A stretch of 64,000 bases of DNA from Chitinophagaceae bacterium (GTDB taxonomy: Bacteria > Bacteroidota > Bacteroidia > Chitinophagales > Chitinophagaceae). The position numbers and the translations under genes are program-made. The notes under the pieces are model-generated. The model was not told where the DNA came from. It worked only from the letters and a program-made list of their open reading frames with translations, and made no database searches. Of the stretch, positions 1-8,237 are shown piece by piece; within the stretch, counting starts at the first letter, position 1; the number at the start of each line of letters is the position of its first letter. Where the stretch lies: positions 1,116,001-1,180,000 of the forward strand of contig JADKKJ010000001.1 of the NCBI GenBank assembly GCA_016720565.1, read 5' to 3'.

Positions 1-2
1 TG

Positions 3-1526
3 ATCCTGGTCTGCCTGGTTTCTATTTATTTTATCTTCATCAACTTAAAATCAGAACTGGCCCCTATGGAGGACCGAAGCCAGTTCCGAATTTCCCTGAC
101 CGCACCGGAAGGAACCTCCTATGATGCCATGGAGCTGTACGTGCAGAAGGTTTCCAATTTTATACTGGATTCGGTTCCCGAAAAAGAACTGGTATTAAGT
201 GTTACCTCCCCCGGATTTACCGGAAGCGGCAATGCAAACACAGGTTTTGTCAGGGTTACCCTGGTCTCTCCGGAAGAAAGAGTGAGGTCCCAAAAAGAGA
301 TCGTGGCCATGGTAAATAAAAATCTCGCCCGTTTCACTGAAGGAAGATCGGTGGTGATCGAAGAGCAGACCATCTCGGTGAACCGTCGTGGCGGGCAACC
401 GGTGGCTTTTGTTATTCAGAATAACAATTTTGATAAGCTTACCGCCGTACTTCCTAAGATCCTTGAAAAAACAAGAGAAAGCAAGATCCTTCAGAATGCA
501 GATATCGATCTTAAATTCAACAAGCCGGAATTAAGGGTACAGATCGACCGGGATAAGGCAGCCAATCTTGGAATAAGCGTAAATGATATTTCACAGACCC
601 TTCAGATGGCCTATAGCAACCGCAGAATGGGCTATTTTACCAAGGATGGCAAACAGTACCAGGTACTGGGACAGGTTGCCCGCAGCGACCGGGATGATCC
701 TAATGACCTGAAAGGATTATTCGTACGAAATAACCGGGGAGAAATGATCAGCCTGGATAATCTCGTAAGCACTACTGAAGCCAATACCCCTCCTTCGATC
801 TACCACTTCAACCGCTACAAATCTGCTACTGTTTCTGCCGGTTTACAACCTGGTTATACCATCGGTGACGGTATTGCAGAAATGGAAAAGATCACTAAAG
901 GATTATTGAACGAAACATTTACTACCTCCCTTTCCGGTTCTTCCAGGGATTTCCAGGAAAGCGGCAGTAATACCAGCTTCGCACTGCTACTTGCCTTAGG
1001 ACTAATATTCCTGATCCTTGCGGCACAGTTTGAAAGTTTTGTTGATCCGCTGATCATTATGTTCACGGTGCCCCTGGCTTTTGCCGGTGCTTTGCTTTCC
1101 TTGTGGATATTCGGGCAAACACTGAATATATTTTCCGAGATCGGTATGATCATGCTGATCGGCCTTGTTACTAAAAATGGTATCCTGATCGTGGAGTTCG
1201 CCAACCAGAATCAGGAAAAAGGGTTATCTAAAAAAGAGGCGGTGATCTTTTCTGCTACCCAGCGTTTAAGACCGATCCTGATGACCTCTCTTGCCATGTC
1301 ATTAGGCGCATTGCCGCTGGCATTATCACTGGGAGCCTCTTCTACCAGCCGAATCCCATTGGGTATCGTCATTGTTGGTGGAATACTTTTTTCACTGGTG
1401 CTCACCCTGTTTGTAATTCCTGCCATTTATAGTTTTCTCAGCAGCAAAAAACAGGTATCGCATTTTGATGAGCTGGTACACCCGGGTGTTGTTCCAACTG
1501 CCCCTGATCAAATACAAACTGTGTAG
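3..1526 (+). CDS. RND efflux permease (HAE1/AcrB-like), C-terminal part
   Basis: Inner-membrane subunit of a tripartite proton-driven drug/solute exporter. The reading frame is open to the left edge, so the N-terminal half lies outside the window; the first ATG at 66 is internal, because the residues before it form the last turns of a membrane helix followed by the SELAPMEDR segment typical at the start of the second periplasmic loop. Visible are that porter/docking region (roughly the first 310 residues) and then about five hydrophobic helices with the family motif GLVTKNGILIVEFANQ (the conserved KN-x-ILIVEFA of TM10-11). It ends 3 nt before a TolC gene, so permease and outer-membrane channel are co-transcribed; the adaptor is presumably upstream. 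The exported substrate cannot be told. High confidence in the family. Confidence 0.93.
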   Translation: MLVCLVSIYFIFINLKSELAPMEDRSQFRISLTAPEGTSYDAMELYVQKVSNFILDSVPEKELVLSVTSPGFTGSGNANTGFVRVTLVSPEERVRSQKEIVAMVNKNLARFTEGRSVVIEEQTISVNRRGGQPVAFVIQNNNFDKLTAVLPKILEKTRESKILQNADIDLKFNKPELRVQIDRDKAANLGISVNDISQTLQMAYSNRRMGYFTKDGKQYQVLGQVARSDRDDPNDLKGLFVRNNRGEMISLDNLVSTTEANTPPSIYHFNRYKSATVSAGLQPGYTIGDGIAEMEKITKGLLNETFTTSLSGSSRDFQESGSNTSFALLLALGLIFLILAAQFESFVDPLIIMFTVPLAFAGALLSLWIFGQTLNIFSEIGMIMLIGLVTKNGILIVEFANQNQEKGLSKKEAVIFSATQRLRPILMTSLAMSLGALPLALSLGASSTSRIPLGIVIVGGILFSLVLTLFVIPAIYSFLSSKKQVSHFDELVHPGVVPTAPDQIQTV

Positions 1527-1529
1527 AAA

Positions 1530-2870
1530 ATGAATCGAGATCTTTTCAGAAAATATTTTTTGAGAGCAATATTGCTCCTGCTTGTTTCAGCAGTTAGCTA
1601 TTCCTCCATGGCACAGCGAATGCTGACCTTAGAAGAAGCTATTGCTACCGCCTTGCAGAACAATTACGAGATACAACTGGCAAAAAACGATTCATTGGTG
1701 GCAGCCCTGGATTATTCTTACAGGAACGCAGCCTTCATTCCAACCCTTAATGCCAATGCAGGCTATTCCTTTAATAATGTTTCCCAAAGGCAAAAATTCG
1801 CAGATGGCACTACCAGGGAAAGAAACGGCATCAATTCCAATAACCTGAATTCAAATGTGGCCCTGAACTGGCGATTATTTGATGGAATGAAAATGTTCGC
1901 TACCCGCGACCGGCTGGCTCAATTAGTGAAGCTGGGGGAATTAGGGATCCGTGAACAGATCGTGAACACCGTAGCGGGCGTGGTGAACATTTATTATAAT
2001 GTGGTAAAACAAAAACAACAGCTTCGCGCAGTGGAAGAGCAAATGTCGATCAGCGCGGAAAGGGTGAAACTGGCCCAGTATAAACTCGATATTGGTGTGG
2101 GGGCCAAGCCAGACCTGCTTCAGGGCAAGGTGGACCTGAATGAACAAAAATCCGCGCAGCTGCAGCAGCAAACCCTGATCAGCCAGTTAAAGGACCAGCT
2201 GAATGAACAAATGAATGTAAAAGCAGGCACAGACTATGAAGTAGCGGATAGCATTCCTTTTGATCATACGCTCACGCTGACCGATGTAAGTGCCGGGTTA
2301 GAAAACAATAACCCCACCCTGCTGATGGCAAAAAAGAATATCGATATAGCCGGTATTGTTTTAAAGGAAAGAAAAGCAGATCGCTTTCCTACCTTGAATC
2401 TCAACACTACCTATAATTTCAGCCGTACCGATAACCAGGCCACTGTAAATCCTTTTTCGCCCTTGTTCAGCCGTAACCATGGTTTTAACTACGGGCTCAC
2501 CACTACTATTCCCATTTTCAATAATTACAATGTAAAACGCCAGATACAGCAGGCCCAGCTGAACATCAATTTCCTGAATACGGTCTACAAGAACCAGGTA
2601 AATAAGATAGACCTGGCCGTATTCAATGCCTGGAAGAATTATGAATGGCAGAAAAAAGCGCTGTACCTGGAAGAAGAGAATATTAATTTGGCCAGGGAAA
2701 ACGTAGATATTGTTTTCCAGGTCTATAAGCTGAATTCAACTACGCTCATTCAATTGAAAGAAGCCCAGAAAAGTCTACAGGATGCGCGCACCAGGCTGAT
2801 CAATGCCCGATATAATACCAAACTGGCGGAGACTGAATTAAAAAGACTGAAAGGCGAGATCATTAAATAG
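1530..2870 (+). CDS. TolC family outer-membrane efflux channel
   Basis: 446-residue outer-membrane component of the RND system encoded immediately upstream (3 nt spacing). An N-terminal basic stretch plus hydrophobic segment ending in an Ala-Gln cleavage site (around residue 28) is a signal peptide. It is followed by the TolC opening MLTLEEAIATALQNNYEI and two repeats of long alpha-helical, Gln/Lys/Leu-rich coiled-coil segments alternating with Asn/Thr-rich beta strands (around 85-115 and 285-330), as expected for the duplicated OEP fold. The length is normal for Bacteroidota members. It converges on a minus-strand gene with a single base between the stop codons and no hairpin visible there. 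Confidence 0.93.
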   Translation: MNRDLFRKYFLRAILLLLVSAVSYSSMAQRMLTLEEAIATALQNNYEIQLAKNDSLVAALDYSYRNAAFIPTLNANAGYSFNNVSQRQKFADGTTRERNGINSNNLNSNVALNWRLFDGMKMFATRDRLAQLVKLGELGIREQIVNTVAGVVNIYYNVVKQKQQLRAVEEQMSISAERVKLAQYKLDIGVGAKPDLLQGKVDLNEQKSAQLQQQTLISQLKDQLNEQMNVKAGTDYEVADSIPFDHTLTLTDVSAGLENNNPTLLMAKKNIDIAGIVLKERKADRFPTLNLNTTYNFSRTDNQATVNPFSPLFSRNHGFNYGLTTTIPIFNNYNVKRQIQQAQLNINFLNTVYKNQVNKIDLAVFNAWKNYEWQKKALYLEEENINLARENVDIVFQVYKLNSTTLIQLKEAQKSLQDARTRLINARYNTKLAETELKRLKGEIIK

Positions 2871-2871
2871 C

Positions 2872-3795
2872 CTATAATTTCACGGCCAGCTTGAACATAT
2901 TACTTCCCCCGTCATCGTTATCTGCCACCAGCAATAAATAAAGGAATTCTTTTGTCTCCTTCCACACACACACCCCTTCTATTTTCTGCCCTTTGAAAGC
3001 AGGATCTATTTTTTCAAGGTCGATCACCTGGTCGGGGTTCATGGCCTTCCATTGTGTTTTGGCCGACATATTTTTCACCAGCCATAAATAGGATTTGCCG
3101 ATCTCTCCATCATCGTATGAATTATCCACTTTTTCTGTTGAAATAGTAGCGATCAGCAGGTCTTTTTTATTGGAATACGCAAGTCCGGAAATACCCTGAA
3201 ATGAACTGCTGTCCTCATTTACACCAAACAGCATTTTTGAGATATAGGCCTGCTCCGGCTTTTTATAGAAATCAGGCGTGGTAAATACCAGTTCATTATG
3301 GGGGTAATTCATATGTCCCCGGTTGGCCAGTACCATGGCAGAAGGAAGCAGGGTCATTCCTTCAATATTCACCTGGCCAAGATGGTTCTCAGCAAACCGG
3401 CTAAAAAAAAAGTCAAGCCTGATGGAATCGATCGTTTTTGTCGCCATATCAAAAACAAGGGCACCTGCTCTTTGGGGCACAAGCGAGGCCGAACCTATCA
3501 TCAATAATTTATTACCGGGAAGCAGGGTCATGGCTTCCAGATCGGGCTTAACAGGTTTAGGGATCCTTTTTTCGGTTCCGGTAAATACAGGGATCCTTTC
3601 CAGTTCATTCAGGTTTGTATCCAGCACAAGCAACGAAAAGGAATCATCGCCCATGATATAAAAACGACCATTGGAGAATTCTACAGCAGAGGCGGAAGAA
3701 TAATCGGGGAACCGTTTATATTCTTGAAGCACCGTACCCATACCGCAGGAGATAAGTAGTGAGGAGATAATGAAAAAAAGCAGCAACCGGACCAT
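2872..3795 (-). CDS. Putative beta-propeller lipoprotein (DUF6929-like)
   Basis: About 307 residues. The N-terminus is a lipoprotein signal (hydrophobic stretch then the lipobox LISC near residue 17), so it is probably anchored in the outer or inner membrane facing the periplasm. The rest is a series of beta-rich repeats (FSNGRFYIMGDD, LEAMTLLPGNKLLMIGSAS, NIEGMTLLPSAMVLANRG, IEGVCVWKETKEFLYLL) resembling SdiA-regulated/esterase-like phytase propellers; I recall such proteins under DUF6929, which is tentative. The ATG at 3795 shares one base with the purE stop codon (TGATG), which fixes the start and implies translational coupling; an in-frame TTG one codon upstream is less likely. No catalytic function can be assigned. 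Confidence 0.7.
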   Translation of the reverse strand: MVRLLLFFIISSLLISCGMGTVLQEYKRFPDYSSASAVEFSNGRFYIMGDDSFSLLVLDTNLNELERIPVFTGTEKRIPKPVKPDLEAMTLLPGNKLLMIGSASLVPQRAGALVFDMATKTIDSIRLDFFFSRFAENHLGQVNIEGMTLLPSAMVLANRGHMNYPHNELVFTTPDFYKKPEQAYISKMLFGVNEDSSSFQGISGLAYSNKKDLLIATISTEKVDNSYDDGEIGKSYLWLVKNMSAKTQWKAMNPDQVIDLEKIDPAFKGQKIEGVCVWKETKEFLYLLLVADNDDGGSNMFKLAVKL

Positions 3796-4301
3796 CAATC
3801 AAATTTGTTTTCCCAACCCTCTTTTTTCAGCTTTTCCACTTTTTCGATCACCTCATTATTGAGACTTTTTTTGTACTCAGCCACTTTTTCAGCAATGGCT
3901 TCATCACAGGTGCCCAGGATCTGGGCGGCCAGGATACCTGCATTTTTTGCCGCATTAAGGGCTACCGTGGCAACCGGCACCCCATTAGGCATTTGAAGTA
4001 TGGATAATACAGAATCCCATCCATCAATGGAATTGGAAGATTTGATGGGAACGCCGATAACCGGAAGTGTGGTGATCGAAGCTACCATACCAGGCAAATG
4101 GGCGGCCCCACCGGCACCGGCTATGATCACTTTCAACCCCCTTTCCCTGGCGGTTTGGGCGTATTCTATCATACGATGCGGGGTGCGGTGCGCAGAAACG
4201 ACCGTTACCTCATGCGGAATATCGAATTGCTTAAGCAGGTCCGAAGCGGCCTGCATTACATTAAGATCGCTGTCCGAACCCATGATAATGCCTACTTTCA
4301 T
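3795..4301 (-). CDS. purE: N5-carboxyaminoimidazole ribonucleotide mutase PurE
   Basis: De novo purine synthesis: interconverts N5-CAIR and CAIR in the cytoplasm. The 168-residue length is normal for class I PurE. Diagnostic motifs are the N-terminal GIIMGSDSD phosphate loop (residues 4-12), the SAHRTPHR active-site histidine segment (about 41-48), and the AGAGGAAHLPGM and GVPIKSS segments. Class I PurE normally works with PurK, which is not in this window. A TAATTTTG box ends 5 nt before the ATG, so the mRNA may start at or next to the start codon. The downstream lipoprotein gene overlaps the stop by one base. Confidence 0.97.
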   Translation of the reverse strand: MKVGIIMGSDSDLNVMQAASDLLKQFDIPHEVTVVSAHRTPHRMIEYAQTARERGLKVIIAGAGGAAHLPGMVASITTLPVIGVPIKSSNSIDGWDSVLSILQMPNGVPVATVALNAAKNAGILAAQILGTCDEAIAEKVAEYKKSLNNEVIEKVEKLKKEGWENKFD

Positions 4302-4306
4302 AAGGC

Positions 4307-4314
4307 CAAAATTA
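4307..4314 (-). promoter_or_regulatory. -7 box TAATTTTG of purE, 5 nt from the ATG
   Basis: Perfect match on the minus strand to the Bacteroidota -7 consensus TAnnTTTG, with only 5 nt between its final G and the purE ATG. Because this box normally lies just upstream of +1, the transcript would begin at about the A of the ATG (leaderless). No good -33 TTG is seen at the usual distance. The same arrangement occurs before bshC and the thioesterase gene at 63262. Confidence 0.55.
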
Positions 4315-4344
4315 GGGAATTGTACGTACTGGATAAGTCGGCTA

Positions 4345-4373
4345 TTGCAGTTACCGAATTTTATCTAAATTGG
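4345..4373 (+). promoter_or_regulatory. Bacteroidota-type promoter of the caspase-barrel gene
   Basis: TTG at 4345-4347, an 18-nt spacer and TAAATTGG (4366-4373, one mismatch to TAnnTTTG). This predicts transcription starting around 4378-4380. It argues that the TTG codon at 4370 is inside the promoter and that translation starts at ATG 4391. It is divergent from the purE promoter in a shared 90-bp region. Confidence 0.55.
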
Positions 4374-4390
4374 ATGTACCAAACCGTCGC

Positions 4391-6532
4391 ATGAGAAAAC
4401 TACTTTGTTTGTTATTAGGTCTGTACTGCCTGGGGCTTCATGCGCAAACTCCTGATCTTGGCCGTGATCCTTCAGGAGGTTCCAACCAGACCTTCGCCAT
4501 GGTCATTGGTATTTCAAAATATAAATACATACGTCCGCTGAGTTATGCCGATAAGGATGCCGACCTTTTCGCCGATTATCTTCGTTCACCTTCAGGTGGC
4601 TCACTGAAAGAATCAAATATTTTCAAACTCACCAATGAGATGGCCACATCCGCGAATTTCTGGAGCAAGGGCTTTCAATGGCTAAAGGGTAAGGACCTCA
4701 AGAAAGGCGACCGTCTTTATATTTACCTGGCCGGCCATGGAGATGCCATCGATGAGGACCAGTTCTTCTTCCTGGGTTATGATGTGAACCCGGGCAGCGA
4801 CAAGGATAATTACCTGATCAGCGGAGCAGTACAACTCTACAACCTCAAAAAGAAGATCGCCAATGAGACCTCCAAAGGCGTGGAAGTTTATTTTATCATG
4901 GATGCCTGTCGCACCAATGAATTACCCGGTGGCAGCGCGGGACAAAACTTCCTGAATATAGCCGTCTCACAGAAAAAAGCCGGAGAGGTTATGATGCTGG
5001 CAGCGGCGGCCGGACAGGAATCACTGGAAGATGTTTCTATTGGAAATGGTCACGGACTTTTTACCTGGTACCTGGTAGATGGACTGACCGGTATGGCCGA
5101 TGATGATAATAATTCCAAAGTAAATTTTAATGAGATCCGGAATTATGTAGATAAGAATGTTCCCCTGCTGGCCCAATCCAGATTCAAAAGGAAACAGGTG
5201 CCCTATTTCTGCTGCGACGAATATGGGAATAAGATCATCAGCAATGTAGATGCGGAATGGTTAAGGAACTGGAACAAAAAGAAAGGGCCCGGTAATTCCT
5301 TTACAGGAGATCCGGTAAAAAGAATTGCAGTTTCCGCCGTGGATACCACACTGATCGAGACCTATAATAATTTCAACAAAGCCATTAAAGGACGTTCACT
5401 GGAAGGTGCTAATTCTGCCGAGAATTATTACAGCCAGCTCATGCAGAAATATCCCAACAATCCTTATACGCTGGATGCGCAATCTACTTTAGCTGCAGAA
5501 TTCATCAACGACGCGCAACAAAGATTGAATGACTATATCGGCTGTGTCTCTCTTGAATCGCGTGATAAAAAAGAATGGCTGGCAGCAGGCAGAAGACTGG
5601 AAAGGGCCATGCCGTTAATAGAAGATTATGAACCAGATTATGCCAGGTCATTAAAGAACCGCGCTTATTTATTGGAGGCCCTGGGAACGGAAGACCTTCC
5701 TGCGGCTTTTGCTTATGCGCATGCGGCCATGGCCATAGAGCCACGTGCAGCCTATATAAATAATTGCCTGGCCATGTTGCATATGAAGGCGGGGCATAGA
5801 GATTCCGCACTCTATTATGCGGAAAACGCTGTTAAACGCGCGCCGAACTGGCCCTGCGCCCTGAGCACGATAGCGCTGGTAAGGCAGATGAAAAACAATG
5901 AGCCCTCAAAGCCAAAAGACCCGACCAAAAAAGCCCGTCCTTTCAAACCAGCCCTTGGATTTAATTTGGGTGCGGGTGTTAATAATTCCAACCCGACTTA
6001 TGAAGCCAGGGGTAGCACACAGATCCTTGCTGCTTCTTCCGCTTCAGCTGCTGTAATGGATCTCGGCATCAATTATTTTCTTCCAGTAGGTAGCAGTATT
6101 TCCATTCGCCCCGGCCTTTCTTATGTGTATGGGAATATGAATATCTATTTCACTGAAAGAGGAAATACCGGAACCTCTGTAAGAAGTCGCGTGGATATTA
6201 AAAACAGCGCGCTGGATATTTCGCTTCCGGTGATCTTCCACTTCAAAGGAAAGAAACAAATTCCCTATCTCAGTCTCGGGCCTTCCTTAAAATATACACT
6301 CAGCGCCAGCAATGAACTCTTACCACTAAAAAAATCATTGGTCATGGCTCATGCAGGTTTTGGTGTGGATTTCCCTGTCAGCAAATCAGGTATGGTCATC
6401 ACGCCTGAGCTAAAATTCGCTGCCGGCCTCACTGATATGCGCGACCCGAATGCAAATACGAATTACAGCAATGCGCTGGGAAGTTTGAAAAGGCAGGAGT
6501 TTTTGTTTAATGTTTATTTGAGGAAGAAGTGA
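4391..6532 (+). CDS. Secreted caspase-family (C14) protein with C-terminal outer-membrane barrel
   Basis: 713 residues from ATG 4391, chosen because a clean signal peptide (MRKLLCLLLGLYCLGLHAQ) begins there and the upstream TTG lies in the promoter. Domain order: signal peptide; caspase-like p20 domain (about 30-290) with AMVIGISKYKY, catalytic His in LAGHGD (about H116) and Cys in MDACRTNE (about C173); a helical TPR-like middle (about 330-490); and a C-terminal segment (about 515-713) of alternating amphipathic strands ending in VYLRKK, like PorT/OprF-type barrels. The dyad is intact, so it should be an active Arg/Lys-type peptidase if metacaspase-like (family knowledge). The fusion of a periplasmic peptidase to a barrel is unusual; substrate unknown. 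The gene stands alone and converges on bshC. Confidence 0.82.
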   Translation: MRKLLCLLLGLYCLGLHAQTPDLGRDPSGGSNQTFAMVIGISKYKYIRPLSYADKDADLFADYLRSPSGGSLKESNIFKLTNEMATSANFWSKGFQWLKGKDLKKGDRLYIYLAGHGDAIDEDQFFFLGYDVNPGSDKDNYLISGAVQLYNLKKKIANETSKGVEVYFIMDACRTNELPGGSAGQNFLNIAVSQKKAGEVMMLAAAAGQESLEDVSIGNGHGLFTWYLVDGLTGMADDDNNSKVNFNEIRNYVDKNVPLLAQSRFKRKQVPYFCCDEYGNKIISNVDAEWLRNWNKKKGPGNSFTGDPVKRIAVSAVDTTLIETYNNFNKAIKGRSLEGANSAENYYSQLMQKYPNNPYTLDAQSTLAAEFINDAQQRLNDYIGCVSLESRDKKEWLAAGRRLERAMPLIEDYEPDYARSLKNRAYLLEALGTEDLPAAFAYAHAAMAIEPRAAYINNCLAMLHMKAGHRDSALYYAENAVKRAPNWPCALSTIALVRQMKNNEPSKPKDPTKKARPFKPALGFNLGAGVNNSNPTYEARGSTQILAASSASAAVMDLGINYFLPVGSSISIRPGLSYVYGNMNIYFTERGNTGTSVRSRVDIKNSALDISLPVIFHFKGKKQIPYLSLGPSLKYTLSASNELLPLKKSLVMAHAGFGVDFPVSKSGMVITPELKFAAGLTDMRDPNANTNYSNALGSLKRQEFLFNVYLRKK

Positions 6533-6549
6533 TGGGATTGGCTGTTTGT

Positions 6550-6568
6550 CCCTGAGCTTGTCGAAGGG
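6550..6568. repeat. Dispersed palindrome CCCTGAGCTTGTCGAAGGG
   Basis: A 19-bp imperfect palindrome between two convergent stop codons (6532 and 6576). I recognise this core as a small interspersed palindrome found in many unrelated bacterial genomes. As RNA it can form a hairpin and here may serve as a shared 3' end for both genes. Only this copy was noticed in the window. Confidence 0.6.
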
Positions 6569-6575
6569 GCGGCTG

Positions 6576-8195
6576 TTACTTGCCGGAACTACTGTTATTT
6601 TCTCTAAGTACAACAAACTCCTGCTCCAATCCCAACGACCTCTCATACAAAGCCCCAATAAACCCCTTTCCCCATTTCGCATAATAATAGCAAATGTTCT
6701 CCCTTCTCTCCTGCAACCCATGATTGGGAAATAATTGCTGTTTTACCCGGTGTAACTGCCTTTGCTGGTCAGTGAACTTTCTTCTTTCCGCACGAAGCAT
6801 TTTTTTCTCCAGCTCTTTTATCTTTTTCACCACTCCTGCTTTGAGAGCGGCGACATGGGTACCCAGACTGGGATCAATATTGGATGCCTGTGTTTTGAAA
6901 TCCTCATACAATGCTTCCAGCGATGCTATAGAACCATTCAACTCGATGGGCAATTTACTTTCTCTTCTTACCAGGCGGTTCATCAGGTCCTGCTCCTCCT
7001 GGAAAAGATCTTCAGGGTTAAATCCCAGCTTCTCTGTCTTCTCCGCCCATTTTTCTTCAATCACCATAAATGAATTACGCAATACAAGCACCGGGAACGG
7101 CACCTCATAATGGGCAAACAGATCTTTTAACTGCAGCCAGTAAGCCAGTTCTCCCCCACCTCCTATAAATGCCACATCAGGAAGTATGGTCCCCTGGTAA
7201 ATGCCACGGAGAATTACATTGGGACTGAATCTTTCCGGATGATCATTTAATTCATCCAGCAATTGCTGCTTATTGAATTTCGTATAGCGGTTATGCAGTT
7301 TCCATTCATCTATGATCTTCTCAATCCGGTTTCGCTGGTCACCTTCCAGGTAAAAAAGATTGATCTCCCGGGGATTGGCCTGAACCTTGTAACCTGCCTC
7401 TTCAAGACCGGTAGCTGTTTTTTCCACTACAGCAGATGCAGTTTGATTTAGCAGGTCATCTTCAAACACGGGTTTCATCAATGATTTCAGCGCGGCATTA
7501 TCCGGTTGAAGCACTACTAATCCATATTCTCCGAAAAGCGCATTGATAAAGCGAAAACTTGCTTCCGCTATAGTTGATCCTTCGGTATAAAAACTACGGA
7601 GCATGCCCAGCAATTCCTGGCCATGGGGCCATACCGCTAATTGGCCTTCCATTATATTGATCAGCTGAACTAACTCCTTATCAATTTTCATTCGACCTAC
7701 CGCCCCGGTCTGTTTGGTATTCCAAACCATTTTCTCATTGTTAAGGAAGATATGATTCAGCTCTTCCAGGTCGGCATCTTCAGAGCCCATATAAAAAACA
7801 GGAACAAAATGCTTATCGGAATAAACTTTATTAAGATGCTCAGCTAGCTTTATGGCATGAAGGATCTTATAAATAAAATATAAAGGTCCCGTAAAAAGAT
7901 TGTTCTGATGCGCGGTGGTGATAGTATAGGTATTCGCAGCAGCTAATTTTTCAATGTTGCTGGTTACTGCAGCGGATCTGTTGATATGTTTATACTGTTC
8001 AATTAATTCAGCTACCAGCACCTGCCTGTTCGTGGCAAATGAATCTCTTTGTTTGATGGCTGCTTCTATTCCCTGCATCGATACCGCATGCTGGTAAAAT
8101 GGCTTTAAGGCGGGCGACTGGTCAATATAATCAAGCACGATGCGCGAAAAAGCAGCGGTCTGTCTGTAAGGAAGGCAGGTAGAATTGAAATTCAT
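6576..8195 (-). CDS. bshC: Bacillithiol synthase, cysteine-adding enzyme BshC
   Basis: Final step of bacillithiol synthesis: joins L-cysteine to glucosaminyl-malate. About 539 residues, the usual BshC length. Visible are the N-terminal CLPYRQTAAFS segment, a nucleotide-fold core with TTAHQNNLFTGPLYFIYKILHAI (roughly 95-115) and PVFYMGSEDADLEELNH (about 135-150), the segment AFIGGGGELAYWLQLKD, and a C-terminal helical coiled coil (about 430-520) ending in the family's HGLQER-x-ENICYYYAKWG. ATG 8195 is preferred over an in-frame TTG at 8219, because a TAATTTTG box ends 5 nt before it. It lies downstream of the FAD oxidoreductase gene, separated by about 40 nt. BshA and BshB are not in the window. 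Confidence 0.93.
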   Translation of the reverse strand: MNFNSTCLPYRQTAAFSRIVLDYIDQSPALKPFYQHAVSMQGIEAAIKQRDSFATNRQVLVAELIEQYKHINRSAAVTSNIEKLAAANTYTITTAHQNNLFTGPLYFIYKILHAIKLAEHLNKVYSDKHFVPVFYMGSEDADLEELNHIFLNNEKMVWNTKQTGAVGRMKIDKELVQLINIMEGQLAVWPHGQELLGMLRSFYTEGSTIAEASFRFINALFGEYGLVVLQPDNAALKSLMKPVFEDDLLNQTASAVVEKTATGLEEAGYKVQANPREINLFYLEGDQRNRIEKIIDEWKLHNRYTKFNKQQLLDELNDHPERFSPNVILRGIYQGTILPDVAFIGGGGELAYWLQLKDLFAHYEVPFPVLVLRNSFMVIEEKWAEKTEKLGFNPEDLFQEEQDLMNRLVRRESKLPIELNGSIASLEALYEDFKTQASNIDPSLGTHVAALKAGVVKKIKELEKKMLRAERRKFTDQQRQLHRVKQQLFPNHGLQERRENICYYYAKWGKGFIGALYERSLGLEQEFVVLRENNSSSGK

Positions 8196-8200
8196 CGGGG

Positions 8201-8208
8201 CAAAATTA
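8201..8208 (-). promoter_or_regulatory. -7 box TAATTTTG of bshC, 5 nt from the ATG
   Basis: Perfect TAnnTTTG on the minus strand, ending 5 nt before ATG 8195. It decides the bshC start codon and predicts a leaderless or nearly leaderless transcript. The -33 region is weak. Sequence and spacing match those before purE. Confidence 0.55.
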
Positions 8209-8237
8209 GTGATAATCAAACAGAGATAAAGGCCTCG

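Noticed and set aside
4302..4344. Purine riboswitch upstream of purE
   Set aside because: The -7 box ends 5 nt before the ATG, leaving no leader RNA.
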